Made by a program: the position numbers and the translations under genes. Below, piece after piece: positions 48,221-59,600 of a stretch of 64,000 bases of DNA. Each line of letters opens with the position of its first letter. Position 1 is the stretch's first letter. The stretch lies in the NCBI GenBank assembly GCA_963921425.1, contig OY992832.1, positions 16,342,835-16,406,834 on the forward strand, read 5' to 3'. The notes below the pieces were generated by a model that searched no databases, was not told the origin of the DNA, and saw only the letters and a program-made list of their open reading frames with translations. This stretch comes from Dryas octopetala. Taxonomy: Eukaryota > Streptophyta > Magnoliopsida > Rosales > Rosaceae.

Positions 48221-48895
48221 GCAAGAGTTATTGCATGAAGTGAAAGTATCTGGATAGAGTCAGTCCTGTCTCATATGAATAAGATAAACCAGTTTGTCTA
48301 TTAAAAACCCTGCATTGGCTGTTCCAATATGGTTGTCTATGTTACTCTTATTTGTCTGTTTTAATATGGATGTCGATGTTACTCTATTTGGCTGGTTTTT
48401 AACATGGTTGTCACTGTGGTAGTATACTGAGGCTGAGATCATTGTGGAAGTTTTATGACTGTGCAAGTGTAACTGCTATCCTATAGCCCGCATGTTTCTA
48501 CGGTTTAGTCAAGTGATTGTAGAGCCTTAGCAAAAGCCAAAAGTATCGAAAACCAAGTGATATTTTGGTCATCACAGTAGCTAACATCTTACCTTGTTAA
48601 AAATGAAAAATGTTAGTGTACAGCTCAAACAACATATATCATCAGCTAAAATGAATTACATATCCATTAGCTTTCTCCAAACCGGAAAAAAATAAAAATA
48701 AAAAAATTCGTCACTCTTGTACAAATATAAAAGAAACAAAAATAACAAATGAAAGACAATGGCTGAATAAGTGGCCAAAAAAAATAAAGAAGACAACAGG
48801 CTGAATAAGTGGCCAAAAAAAAAAAAGACAATGGCTGAGTAATGTATAGTTGTATACCACTATACACCGATACATGTTTTGGGTCCTCTTATTAA

Positions 48896-49086
48896 CAATA
48901 ATGCTAATTGTCCCACATTTTTTCTCTCACATTTGTATCTCACATGATGTGTCATTACTTTACTGGAAGAGTATTTCCTTTTTCTTTTTTAGGTTTTATT
49001 TTTTAATTTTTAGTGTCCAATGTATAAATATCATGTAAGATGGTATAGAATTATGGTATAAAAATGTGGTAAGTGTAGCATTACTG
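48896..49086. mobile_element. Small Mutator-like MITE (191 bp), perfect 9-bp target duplication
   Basis: Ends CAATAATGCTA and the complement of CAGTAATGCTA, with inner CCCACATTTTT / AAAAATGTGG also inverted. TCTTATTAA is duplicated at 48,887-48,895 and 49,087-49,095. Confidence 0.85.
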
Positions 49087-49120
49087 TCTTATTAATTATC
49101 CCTTGAGCCATATGGGCTGT

Positions 49121-49207
49121 TCTGGTATGTATGGTGCGGTAAAGGAAGGCACAAGGCAGAAACTAAAACGTGCAGGTAATTAATGAAAATTATATAAAAA
49201 CCCTCCT
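49121..49207. repeat. Relic of the glyoxalase upstream region (copy of 45,971-46,064)
   Basis: Shares ACGTGCAGGTAATT, GTAAAGGA, GGCA and TATGTAT in the same order as the segment about 290 bases before glyoxalase copy 1. It is best explained as the matching upstream piece of the tandem duplication, now 4.6 kb from glyoxalase copy 2 because of transposon insertions. Confidence 0.65.
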
Positions 49208-49264
49208 AAGCTTCAAGGATGTCCTTATCACAAAACAAGTAAGAACATTATATATTTGGTATTA

Positions 49265-49505
49265 CCCACCAATGCAGTTGATAATCGAAATCGTCTATTT
49301 TTTAGGTCTCTCCTTAAGGGTTGTTTGTGCAAAAAAATTAGTCAATTGATAATTATTTGGTCATCTAATCTAAATTGTATAGATAATGTTGACGGTAATA
49401 AACTGACTAAACGGTTTTTTATTTGATTAATTTTTTGAAGGATGATCTTTGAATGATGTCCTAAAATATGGATTGTTTCGATCATTGAACTGTAGGCTCA
49501 AGATA
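49265..49505. mobile_element. Foldback element related to the 42,743 MITE
   Basis: The left part (GAAATCGTCTATTTTTTAGG) and the complement of the right part (GAAACAATCCATATTTTAGG) pair as arms of about 70-100 bp, in the style of the 42,743-43,152 element. The exact ends and target duplication are unclear. Confidence 0.55.
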
Positions 49506-49536
49506 TGATTTGTTCTTTTATTTTTTATTTCTTATA

Positions 49537-49847
49537 AATGATCATTTTGGTCCACGTAGTTTAATGTTTATTTCAATTTTGTCAATGTTGTTTCAATTTT
49601 TCAATCAAGTTTCGTAATTTATATTTTGTTACAATCAAGTCCAAATTTAGACGGTGAAATTCTTACTTTTATCAATGGAGTGCAACTATATGAATTTTTT
49701 GACCATTTTGCGCATAAACTCACAAAGGTTAACATTGTATAAGGTTTTCACATGAAAATTCTATTTAAAATTTGGCCGAAATTTTAATTTTGGACTTAAT
49801 TGTAACAAAATATAAACTATAAAAACTTAGATTGAAAAACTGAAACA
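49537..49847. mobile_element. Truncated foldback element
   Basis: The left arm (TTGTAACAAAATATAAA-type sequence read in complement) pairs with 49,790-49,847. The outer right arm is missing where the next element has inserted. Confidence 0.5.
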
Positions 49848-49856
49848 ATAGCCAAA

Positions 49857-50381
49857 GGCTTATTATCAATTTTGCCCCCTGAACTATGATTCAATTCCTA
49901 ATGTGCCCCTTTACTTTTTAATTCTATCAATTTACCACCTAACAGTTACAATGTTATTCTAATGTACCCCTTCGGCTCAATTCTGTCATAACCTCCGTTA
50001 ACCTTACTGACGTGGCAGGGCATATTGGTCATTTTGACCTCTCTAGACCACTCATTTTGCCACATAGATCCAAGAGTGGAACCCACCCCTCAAGTTCTTC
50101 TTCTCCCTTATTTTTTTCTTTTTCTTCTGCAATTCCCACCCCAACACAACTTCACCGTCACCCCAACCTAGCCCCTCTCGGCCTCGTCGCACCTCCCCCC
50201 GAACCCAATCTCCCAGCCCCGTCACACCCCCCCTCCCACCCAACCCTGTCGCACCCACCCACCCAGCCCCACTGTCGCACCCACCCACCAACTCTCTCGT
50301 CCACCACCACAACTTCACCGTCACCTTCATCATCCCCTCCGACGGCCACCCACCAATTTGCAGATCTAGAGAAAGGGGAAA

Positions 50382-50439
<58 letters not shown>

Positions 50440-50879
50440 AGGGGGTCATTGGCCAGGAATGGTGGTGGGGTCGGTGCAGGTGGGTGATCGGGAGGAGAGG
50501 GTGGTGGGGTGAGTTTCTGATCGGGAGGGTTTAGGGAGGTGGGGGTGGCCTGGGCACGGGTTGGGGAGGGGAGGGGATGGTGGGTTTGGTTTTTTATTTT
50601 TTTTTTTTATTATTATTTTTTCTTTCTAAATATTAGAGTTTAAAATATTTTTTTTTGTTTTAAATTTTAAGTTTTGAATTAAATTAAAGGGGTGGGTCCC
50701 ACTTTTTATGTTTATGTAGCTAAGTAGGCGCCACGTCAACAAAATTAACGGAAATTATGACGGAAGGAGTACATTATAATAACGTTGTAACTGTTAGGTG
50801 GTAAATTGATAAAATTAAAAAGTAAGGGGGCACATTAGGAATGGAATCATAGTTCAGGGGGCAAAATTGATAATAAGCC
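49857..50879. mobile_element. Long-TIR Mutator-like non-autonomous element (1,023 bp)
   Basis: Terminal inverted repeats of about 150 bp, starting GGCTTATTATCAATTTTGCC on both ends. The flanks ATAGCCAAA (49,848-49,856) and ATAGCCTTA (50,880-50,888) match at 7 of 9 positions. The core (50,050-50,580) is GC-rich with CT-rich sequence, a (GA)n and no transposase. Its open frames are proline- or glycine-rich by composition. Confidence 0.87.
50384..50437. repeat. (GA)n microsatellite
   Basis: About 26 GA units in the core of the long-TIR element. Confidence 0.95.
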
Positions 50880-51358
50880 ATAGCCTTATAGATGAGAACA
50901 TCTGAAAGTAAATCGGGGTAAAAACCAAAGTCGGTGCTGGGCCTGCTGGCTTTTATGATAGAAATTTCTTTAGAGCATGTTGAACCGTAAAAAAATTCAA
51001 AAAAAAATACAGAGGTTGAGGTTGAGATAAGATCCCCATATGCCATGTGCCACATTAATTTCAAATGAAAACAAATTGAAAAGTGAGATAATGTGGATTT
51101 ATCTGAAAGCTTAATTATCTCTTATCTGATGAGTTTAAATTTAAATGGAGAGAGTTATCTCATCTCCATCTGATCTCATCACTTGGACTTCCCATGGACT
51201 CTATAAATAGAGCATAAGGGGTTCAGAAAAAAGGGGAGGAGAGAAGGGGAGGAGACCGAAAGGCTGAAGGAGAAAGTACAGAGAGAAGAGAGAATTACTG
51301 CAAGACCGTTGCTGTTCAAGTTCAAGGTAGTGGCTCTTGGCAGTGTTCTTTCTTTTAA

Positions 51359-51572
51359 GATGGGGGTTCAGGTCAGAACCCCCTATAAATCACTTTCATC
51401 TCAAAATGGGGGTTCTGGTCTGAACCCGGTTTGAACCCCCCATAAATCCGTCTCATCTCAAGATGGGGGTTCTGGTCTGAACCCCCCATAAATTGCTTTC
51501 TCTCAAGATGGGGATTCTGATATGAACCCCCAAAATTAATTTTCTAAGCTGGTGGTTCTGTGCTGAACCCCA
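51359..51572. repeat. Degenerate tandem array of about 45-58 bp, five units
   Basis: Each unit carries ATGGGGGTTCTGGTCTGAAC followed by CCCCATAAAT and a CTTTCATCTCAA-type tail. The GGGGGTTC / GAACCCCC pairs make every unit a potential stem-loop just after the putative LTR transcription start. Confidence 0.85.
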
Positions 51573-52557
51573 CAAAAGAAATCACTTCTTATGCCTTCAA
51601 TTGCCAACCAGATTAGGAGAAACAACAGATCTCCTTTTGCTATATTGTTGAACGCAAAAAAAAAGGGAGAGAAAGAACCCAACCAATGAAATAAGTTGCG
51701 GCTTACAAAGAAATCAAAGTCGCGCTTGAAAGTATATCCAAGTTCCCAAGATGAAATTGGCAAGCCAACTAGTCAAAAAAAGAGACGAAAATAAAAGGTG
51801 GTCTCTGACATGTTGTGAAGCCAAGGAAAAGATGTGATGTTGCTTCCATAGTGCTTCACGTGAGAAGCCAAGAAAAAAAGATCAAGTTGGGCCCGTAGTA
51901 AAAAAAAAAGGGGCAAAAGAAAGAAAATGAGAAAAACAAATTAAATGAGGCTATGGCAATGCAGCACAATAAGGAAAAAAGGTGCTGCACTTCTGCCAGC
52001 AAAAGCCAAATGTGCCCCTCCAAAGAAAAGAAAAGAAGAAAGGCTTCTTTCAAGAGATGGGTATTTCCCGTACAAGACCACAAAAGAAATTATGGTTCTA
52101 AATTATAACCATGCAGCAAAGTGGAAATAAAGTCAAGCTCCAGGATACAAGAAGAAATCAATTTGTTGGATTCTTATCTTCAATAAGCAAGGGAAAACAA
52201 AGTCTTAAGGAAAATTAGTGGGGTCCCACGTGAAGCTTTTCTTGGGCTTGTCTTCAGTTTGCTCTTAATCAAAATTGCACGTTAATGCAATTGTGCTGCC
52301 AGCAAAATTAGATATTGGACCTCATTCCAACATTATTAAATCACTTGTACTGGGGTCACAAATCCAGTGGTCATGTTTTCAAAGTACCTTTGCCCATTAA
52401 TAAATAAAGAGTGTGTCAATTAATAAGTAATTGATACAAAGATATTAGTGGGCACATAACCAAATTCATGTTAGCCCATTATAAAAGAATGTATCATTTA
52501 ACAAATAAATGATACAAAAAAATATTAATGGGCACATTTTCCTCAAAATCCCAAATT

Positions 52558-52740
52558 CTTCAATTGGTACAAAACCAACACTCTCCAATCGGTATAAAAC
52601 CAACTCTCTCAATCGGTACAAAACCGAAACCAAATTCAAACCCCAAATTTAAACTCTCAAATTGGTACAAAACCACCTTTCTCAAATGGTACAAAATCAT
52701 CTCTCTTAAATTGGTACAAAACCAAATATCTCAAATCTAA
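52558..52740. repeat. Degenerate short tandem repeat (TCAATTGGTACAAAACCA type)
   Basis: About seven imperfect units of roughly 20-35 bp with the core GGTACAAAACCA inside the solo LTR. Confidence 0.8.
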
Positions 52741-53558
52741 ATCCTAAACTCAACTCCAAAAATGGCACAAAGCCAATCAAGTCAAATTCTTTCACCGAAC
52801 TACGTCCGGTTTGATCCCATCATGGGTACGTAGGCAATGTGAGTAAAATTCACACTCAACCTCATTTACAAAATTTTTCCAAATTCCCTTAGGAATTAAT
52901 TCATATAAATTTCTTTGAATTAATTTCGCACCAAATCAAATCCACCTAAATCCTTCAGAAATTAGTTCTACACACAAAAGTCCCTGAATTAATTTCTCAA
53001 ATCAAATCCAAGGGCTCTAAACCCTACCCAAATTACACAAATCATTTAAATGGGTCATCCACCCATTTAATTCCCAAAAACTGAACTACGTGTGGTTTGA
53101 TCCTGCAGTGGGTACGTAGGCAACCTAAAATACGGGTGCAACCGCAATCACAAATAAATTCCATTTCAATAGGTCTTTTATCTATTGGAAATCTAAACAC
53201 TCACAAAGTGATCCGTTGGTTTCATTGCATTTGGAATCAAAGGGTGTTCCATTGAGTCAAGGGACTATAATTAAGAGATGTACTCCATCTTGAATGGGTC
53301 GTACCCAAAATAATAAAAATCCTTATTCCATAAATGAATTTGGGTGAAATTATGTTAGATAACATTTATTATTTATTTACAAATTTTGTTCAACCGAGCA
53401 AAATGTAAGCCATGACCCGTGCATTTAAGTTTTTAACAGTTTTTTTTTTTTTTTTAATAATAATGTCACCTGACTCACCTCTTCCCAAAATTACTGAAAT
53501 GGATAAAAGATACCAGAAAAGTGTCTACTTGGGACTTGAGAGGTAGCCAAGCCAAAGG

Positions 53559-53753
53559 ATGAAGAAGACTCAGAGGGTTTCAATGGCTGCGCTGGTGGTG
53601 GGTGTGGCTTTCTGCTTATTTTTCATTGCATTCCATATCAGCATCTCATCGTCAACCTCCAGCTTTCTCAATCCAACATATTCAGCAAACACTCACAGTA
53701 TGGAAATACCTCACCCCCAATTCTCTCTCTCTCTTAAAAGTTTTGATCTTTAG
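53559..53753 (+). CDS. Short open frame with one hydrophobic segment, doubtful gene
   Basis: 64 residues: a basic start MKKTQRVS, then MAALVVGVAFCLFFIAFHIS, a good signal anchor or membrane helix, then Ser-rich sequence. It lies between the solo LTR and glyoxalase copy 2. It could be an orphan first exon (a possible donor GTATGG at about 53,698), but no continuing exon in a matching phase is found. I do not recognise it. Confidence 0.2.
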   Translation: MKKTQRVSMAALVVGVAFCLFFIAFHISISSSTSSFLNPTYSANTHSMEIPHPQFSLSLKSFDL

Positions 53754-53811
53754 CTGAATGGGTTACACCATTTTTGACTGAAAGCACACACGAGTTACTA
53801 CATACTTGAAT

Positions 53812-55770
53812 ATGGCTGAAGGGTTGAGGCTGCAACAGTTGCTCCAAACGCTGAGTTGTTGGAATGGCCCAAGAAAGACAAGCGCCGTTTCCTTCACGCC
53901 GTTTACGCGGTTGGCGATCTCGATCGCACCATCAAGTACGTTGTCATCGACCCACATTGCTAATTGTAAATGGTAATCTGTTTTCCCATTTCCATGGTTT
54001 CAATTTTGTGTTTTTGTTTTGTTTTTCGATTTCAGGTTTTATACGGAGGCTCTTGGGATGAAGTTGTTGAGGAAAAGAGACATCCCAGAAGAGAAATTTT
54101 CGAATGCATTTCTGGGTTTTGACTTCGAAGAGTCTCACTTCGCTATCGAATTGACTTACAATCATGGGGTGTCTTCCTATGATATTGGGACTGGTTTTGG
54201 ACATTTGGCGATTGCTACTCCCAATGTAAGTCTCTCAAGTCTCAATGGGAATTGGGATTTGAGATTTTGTTCTTCATGCATTTAAATTTGGTTCTGAATT
54301 TTCTGAATTTTTGATGGAAGGAGTTGTTGTAGGTTCACAAAATGGTCAAAGACATCCGTGCCAAGGGCGGTAATATCAGTAGGGAGCCTGGTCTTGTTCA
54401 AGGTGGAACAGCCATCATTGCCTTTGTCAAGGACCCTGATGGTTACACATTCGAGCTTATTCAACGAGCTTCCACTCCTCGGTCACTTTGTCAAGTAATG
54501 CTCCGTGTTGGTGACCTCGAACGCTCAATCAATTTCTATGAAAAGGTAATATGATCATATAACCTCAGTGCCAGGAAAGAATTAGTATCAAACTTTGAAT
54601 TAGTTTCAGTGCATTTGATCATTATATAGAGAGTTAGAGACTAGGATGCCATTGATATATAAGTAGGCAAATGCTTCACCTTGGTAAAGTTCTGAAAAAT
54701 TAATATTGGATCCAAGTTATGGTGTTCATCATATCTATAACCGTGATCTGTCTCTTAATGTTAATCGTCTCACTTCTTGGTTGTCCTTCTGTGCAGGCCT
54801 TAGGGTTGAGGCTATTAAGGAAGGTTGACAAGCCTCAATTCAAGGTGAATACTCTTTCCACTAAGCTATTATGTTAGCTTGATGTGTAAGAGTCATCTGA
54901 CCCATCATCTACCTATGTGAAGACTTATAGAATCTTCTCATTTTTTTTGTTGCCTGCATTTGCAGTACTCAGTAGCCGTTCTGGGATATGCAGAAGAAGA
55001 GCATACAACTGTTTTGGAATTGACTTATAATTATGGTGTGACTGAATATACCAAGGGAAATGCATATGCACAGGTTTTTTAATATGCTTTTGCAACTTCT
55101 TCCAATTTTTTACTTTGAAAAGTTTTCAATTCAGAAATAATTTCGCCTTGCTGATACTTTTGTACTCATACCAGATTGCTATTAGTACTGATGATGTCTA
55201 CAAAAGTGCCGAGGCTGTTAACTTGGTTACACAAGAGCTTGGAGGAAAGATAATTAGGCAGCCAGGACCACTTCCAGGAATCAACACCAAGATTACCGCT
55301 TTTTTGGACCCAGATGGCTGGAAAACTGTAAGTCTTCACTTGTGCACTTGGTGCTTACTTTCTATTTAGTCGTTTGATTTTGTAAGAAATGATGACTAAA
55401 TTGTATGAATAATTGTCTTATTCATTCTATCTCTTATCACGTAGAACCTTGAAGTGCAAATATGATACATAGAAACATGATTAATATGTTTCGTCCCCTG
55501 TTGTTTTGGAGTTTTTTTGGGCATCTGTTTGTCACCTTTTTTAAATAAAATAGATCAACATCAATCTAACGCTTTGGATGGTCTCTGCTCAAAATATATG
55601 CATGCATGGTGTAAGGCTCTGTGTGTATGCGTATACATGACCCTGTATCTAACATATCTAACATGTTTATGGTTATACTTCTGTATTTGTTGAACTCATG
55701 TTATGGTTATTTCCGTTTGTACTTGTAGGTCCTGGTTGACAATGAGGATTTTCTCAAGGAACTGAAGTAA
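53812..55770 (+). CDS. GLX1: Lactoylglutathione lyase (glyoxalase I), tandem copy 2, start codon out of frame
   Basis: Exons 2-7 are intact and match copy 1 exactly in length and phase except for the last (54036-54225, 54333-54545, 54797-54844, 54966-55073, 55175-55327, 55729-55770; ends KELK). Exon 1 (to 53935) codes [20 protein letters not shown] and VGDLDRTIK, but the ATG at 53,812 is in another frame. Compared with copy 1, 8 extra bases (GGGTTGAG) follow ATGGCTGAA, and the coding frame then has an upstream TGA and no ATG. The next in-frame Met is in exon 2 (EALGMKLL), after the first metal-binding His. Either this is an incipient pseudogene or translation starts elsewhere. Domain residues are otherwise conserved. 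Confidence 0.85.
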
Positions 55771-56603
55771 GCAAGAATAATTGCATGAAGTGAAAGTATC
55801 TGGACAGTCCTATCTCATATGAATAAGATAACCCAGTTTCTGTATTAGCAAGCAGCATTGGCTGTTTTAATATGGTTGTCTATGTTACTTTATTTGTCTA
55901 TGCTCTGTTTTAATAGGACTGACGATTGTATATGTTACTTTATTCGTCTGTTTTAAGCATATACAGGCTGATATCGTTCTGCGAACTTTATGATTGCTCC
56001 TTTTTTTGCTCAAATCTTGTTTCTTTTTCCTTTTTCTTCTAGCCGAGAGATCATTTGAGAGCAATTCTCTACCTTTTTGGCAAGCATCCTTGCCAAATAA
56101 GCAATTGCTAAGAAAAAATAAGAAAAAGAGAGGAAGATAACCAAAGGGTAGAACTTGTTCACTTGAAAGTTACAAAGCATGGAAAACTGTCTTACACACA
56201 ACAAGAGTCTAAAAAGGTATCTTGTACAGTTGTACTTGGGTAGGTTGGGAAGGGAACCTAACAATGCAGAGTTTTGTGCATGGCTACACACATCCATCAA
56301 AGACACAAAGTTAAGCTTATTCCTCCCCTCCGTTATAGTATAATGACATTCCAGAAACAGTAAACAGTAAACACCCCCATTCGGAGGATAGAAAGAATGG
56401 TGGAGATTTAAACATTGAAAAAAATGAAGCTTTTAAAGGAATTTTCTCCTCATTGAAAGCTCCTCACTGAGCCAAAGGTTATTCTTTTCCGGCTTCAGCT
56501 CCCCTCCCACAATAATGTCCAGATATATACAACATTGAAGGTTGATGATCTGTCTTACAATCTAAAATAAACACGAAACTGAGCCCAACAAAGCTTCTAC
56601 CTT
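55771..56603. other. Convergent 3' spacer, no gene seen
   Basis: Holds 3' UTR sequence of glyoxalase copy 2 (plus) and of the arogenate dehydratase gene (minus). Confidence 0.5.
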
Positions 56604-59600
56604 CTATGGAATTGAGTCCATTGGATAGCTACCGAGGACACGAAGAAATCTTGCAAATTCCTGCAATAGGAAGCAGTCTTTAAATCACCTTTGTTCTTTT
56701 TTTCTCAGGGGTAAGGGGCAGGGGAAGTTTAAGAGGCAGAGATTGTAATTTCTAGCATCACAGTGTGTCTGTCATCATGTGGTAAAAGTAAAACCTCCAG
56801 AACAGAAACTGGGTTCAATATAAGTCTTCGGAAGCCAAGCGAACAAAGAACATGATCCCATTTATCTAAATTATACCACCAGACTAACCTGCAGATGTCC
56901 CAAAGCATATTGAGCACGGGGCTCTGCCATAGAAGCTTCAAAATCAATGTAAAAGAGGTAGTCGAAATACCTGCCAAAAATAATCAGTCAATTCCACAGG
57001 GATGGAAATTTTGGCACACTTACCGTACCCAAATCTTAGAGCCACCTCATGACTCCTAACCAGAGGCTCTTTGACATTACATGGAATTAGTTTTACTGGA
57101 TACTTGAACAAATACTGGATTCCAGTTCATTTCTTTGATTTTAATCTTATTTTATGTTGCTGAATATACATATAAAAGATGTTAAAGATTCTATCAAGTT
57201 GTCAGTTTAGTTTTTTGGGTGGATAATTGATCTTTCCATAAACACTATTTGATATAAACATATCACACTGCATCCATTATGAATATATACATTATATATA
57301 TGGCTTATTTATCCAATGCAAAAGAGTGTACCACTCACTTGGCACTCCCTTCATTCGAATCATCAACAACCCTTAGTGGACGTTGTTTCTGTGGGCGACT
57401 CTCTATCTGAAATTGCTCCAAAAGAAGAAGGCACTTGTCAAAGCTAATGACATGGTGGTGAGATGGGGAAACAAAATTATATTATCTGGGGTTACCTTTG
57501 TCAAGTTAATGCCCCTAAGAGCAAACACTGCTAAGGCTTTGAATAGTACACCAGGACCTTCTTCAAGAGTGAAAACAACGCTTGTCTAGGAAGAAAATAT
57601 GTAAATACACACTCAATACAAAATAAAATACATAGATACATATAAAGAAAAACAATAAATTTATACCTTATATGGTCTGTCAGTTCCTGGAATTATTGGT
57701 TCTCTTGCAAGTATCAGAAAGCGAGTGATATTATCGTCATCATCCTGGCCAGTGAAAGGTGGGAATAAACTAAATTAAGCTGCATAATTTGTAATTCACA
57801 AAAGCTAGCATCTTACTTAATTGAAAATGAAAATTTCATGTATGATCCATGCGTTGAACACAGGTATGAAAAAATAAAAAATAAAAAAGTTTTAAAACGC
57901 TACAAAATATCCAATAGCATGCAATTAACACATTCTAATAAAATGTAAATGCTCAAAGCAGGAACAGTTTAGACATGTAGAACTCAGTATAATTCTAAGA
58001 AAGAAATTGCTTTATGGAATTCTGGCATGCTGACCACAATGATGAAATTACATCTTGCGTTTCTTAAGCACAAGGTGAATTCTCAAACATTTTAAGAAGT
58101 ATACCATGTCAACACCAATTGATTATTCAAGCATAAAAGGCAACTTGATCCTATAGTAAATAAAGAAATCTAAGAGGACAGTCTTACTTGAATTTTATCT
58201 GCAAGAATGTCAAGCCCATAGATTACTGCAGCTCGAGCACTTGCAACAGCACCATTATCTCTTAGGCCAGTTGAGGCCACCATCTGTACAAAATGTCCTA
58301 ATAAATCATAGTAAACACAGCCTCAAAGCCTTTCATAGCGGTACTTGAAGGAATACAGAAAAAGTGCATAGATAACCTGTGCAGCACCAGCAGTGTCATC
58401 GGCGTTGATTCTGACGATACCTAAACTGCTTAGTGTCATCTCACATTGAGCAAGAGCCTGCAAGCAAAAATATGCACACAAAACTTTGAAGACCTAGGCC
58501 TTTCATTTCAAAGATTAGTTTGTACATATCTACGCATGTATGCATGTATTAAACTAACTAGCACCAACCCAAATTTTCCACACCAGTCAAACCAAATAGA
58601 AGATGGCTAAAAAGTGCTACATCATCAAGACCCCCTTGTTAATTTCCAAGACCACCTTTATGTTACAAGTTTCGAACCTAATCAAGTAATTAGAATGTGT
58701 TAGTAGTTAGTACCATGGGGTGGTGCAGTAGCACTGCTAGCAGAGGTGATAGAATATGAGACAGACCCACCTTGGAAGAGCTCCACAAAAGAACAAACCA
58801 AAAAATATTAAACATTTTGGGGACAGGTGCACAAACGACAACTCCAAATGTCACACATCCGTATATCAAAAGATATTAAACATTTTGGGAACGGGAGGAC
58901 AAACGACAACCCAAATGTCACACATCCATCACGTCACAATCACTCTTTGACAAACATGAAATGGTTACTGGAAACCAATAACGTATTTGCTGGTACTTTC
59001 TATCCCTAATATTAGCTACCATATAGAGATTTTCCTTTTTGTCTGTGCTACAAGGCGATTGAGATCATTTAACTAGGAAACATTATTATTAAAAATGGAC
59101 AATTGATTGCACAATGATGAGTGTTCGTGCCACATGTACTGGACATGTCAGGCAACATATTCATTAACTTTCCTCTTAAACAAATATAAAAGGAATAAAA
59201 ACAAGAAATGATAGACCAACCTGAGGATGGCTGAAAACACGTTTTAGCTCCTCTTTTCTTACACCTGGCAATCCCAAGAGACAATGGTTCACTTGCAATT
59301 GTACCTCTCCAACTATGTGCAGCCTATGGCGAAGAAGTAAGTCATAATTACGGTGGATGCTTCCACCAACAGAATTTTCAATGGGAAGAACTGCTTTGTC
59401 AACTAACCACAGTTCAACTGCCTGTTAAATAAAAATTAACTCACTCACAGTACACTATCAGGTAAATATAATAAAAAAATAATGAGAAATGCAAAAAAGG
59501 ATATCTAACCTTGAATGCAGCTTCAAACTGGTCACATGGGACAGTCTCACACTTCGGATAAGCTTTTAGTGCAGCAGCCTCGCTATATGCCCCTGGTAAC

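Larger units (their letters stand above)
50978..53395 (+). mobile_element. Probable 2.4-kb solo LTR
   Basis: Starts TGTTGAAC and ends GTTCAACC, so the inverted ends match for seven bases and the final CA has become CC. GAGCA is duplicated exactly at 50,973-50,977 and 53,396-53,400. Inside are a TATAAATA at 51,202 followed by an apparent transcribed region, a G/C-rich tandem array, and two copies of an ACTACG...GGTTTGATCC...GGGTACGTAGGCAA block (52,798 and 53,084) of a kind common in plant LTR elements. No primer-binding site or gag-pol sequence is adjacent. Confidence 0.75.

Noticed and set aside
50012..50512. 166-residue Pro/Ser/Thr frame ending in Arg-Glu repeats
   Set aside because: Composition artefact of the CT-rich core and (GA)n in a long-TIR element.
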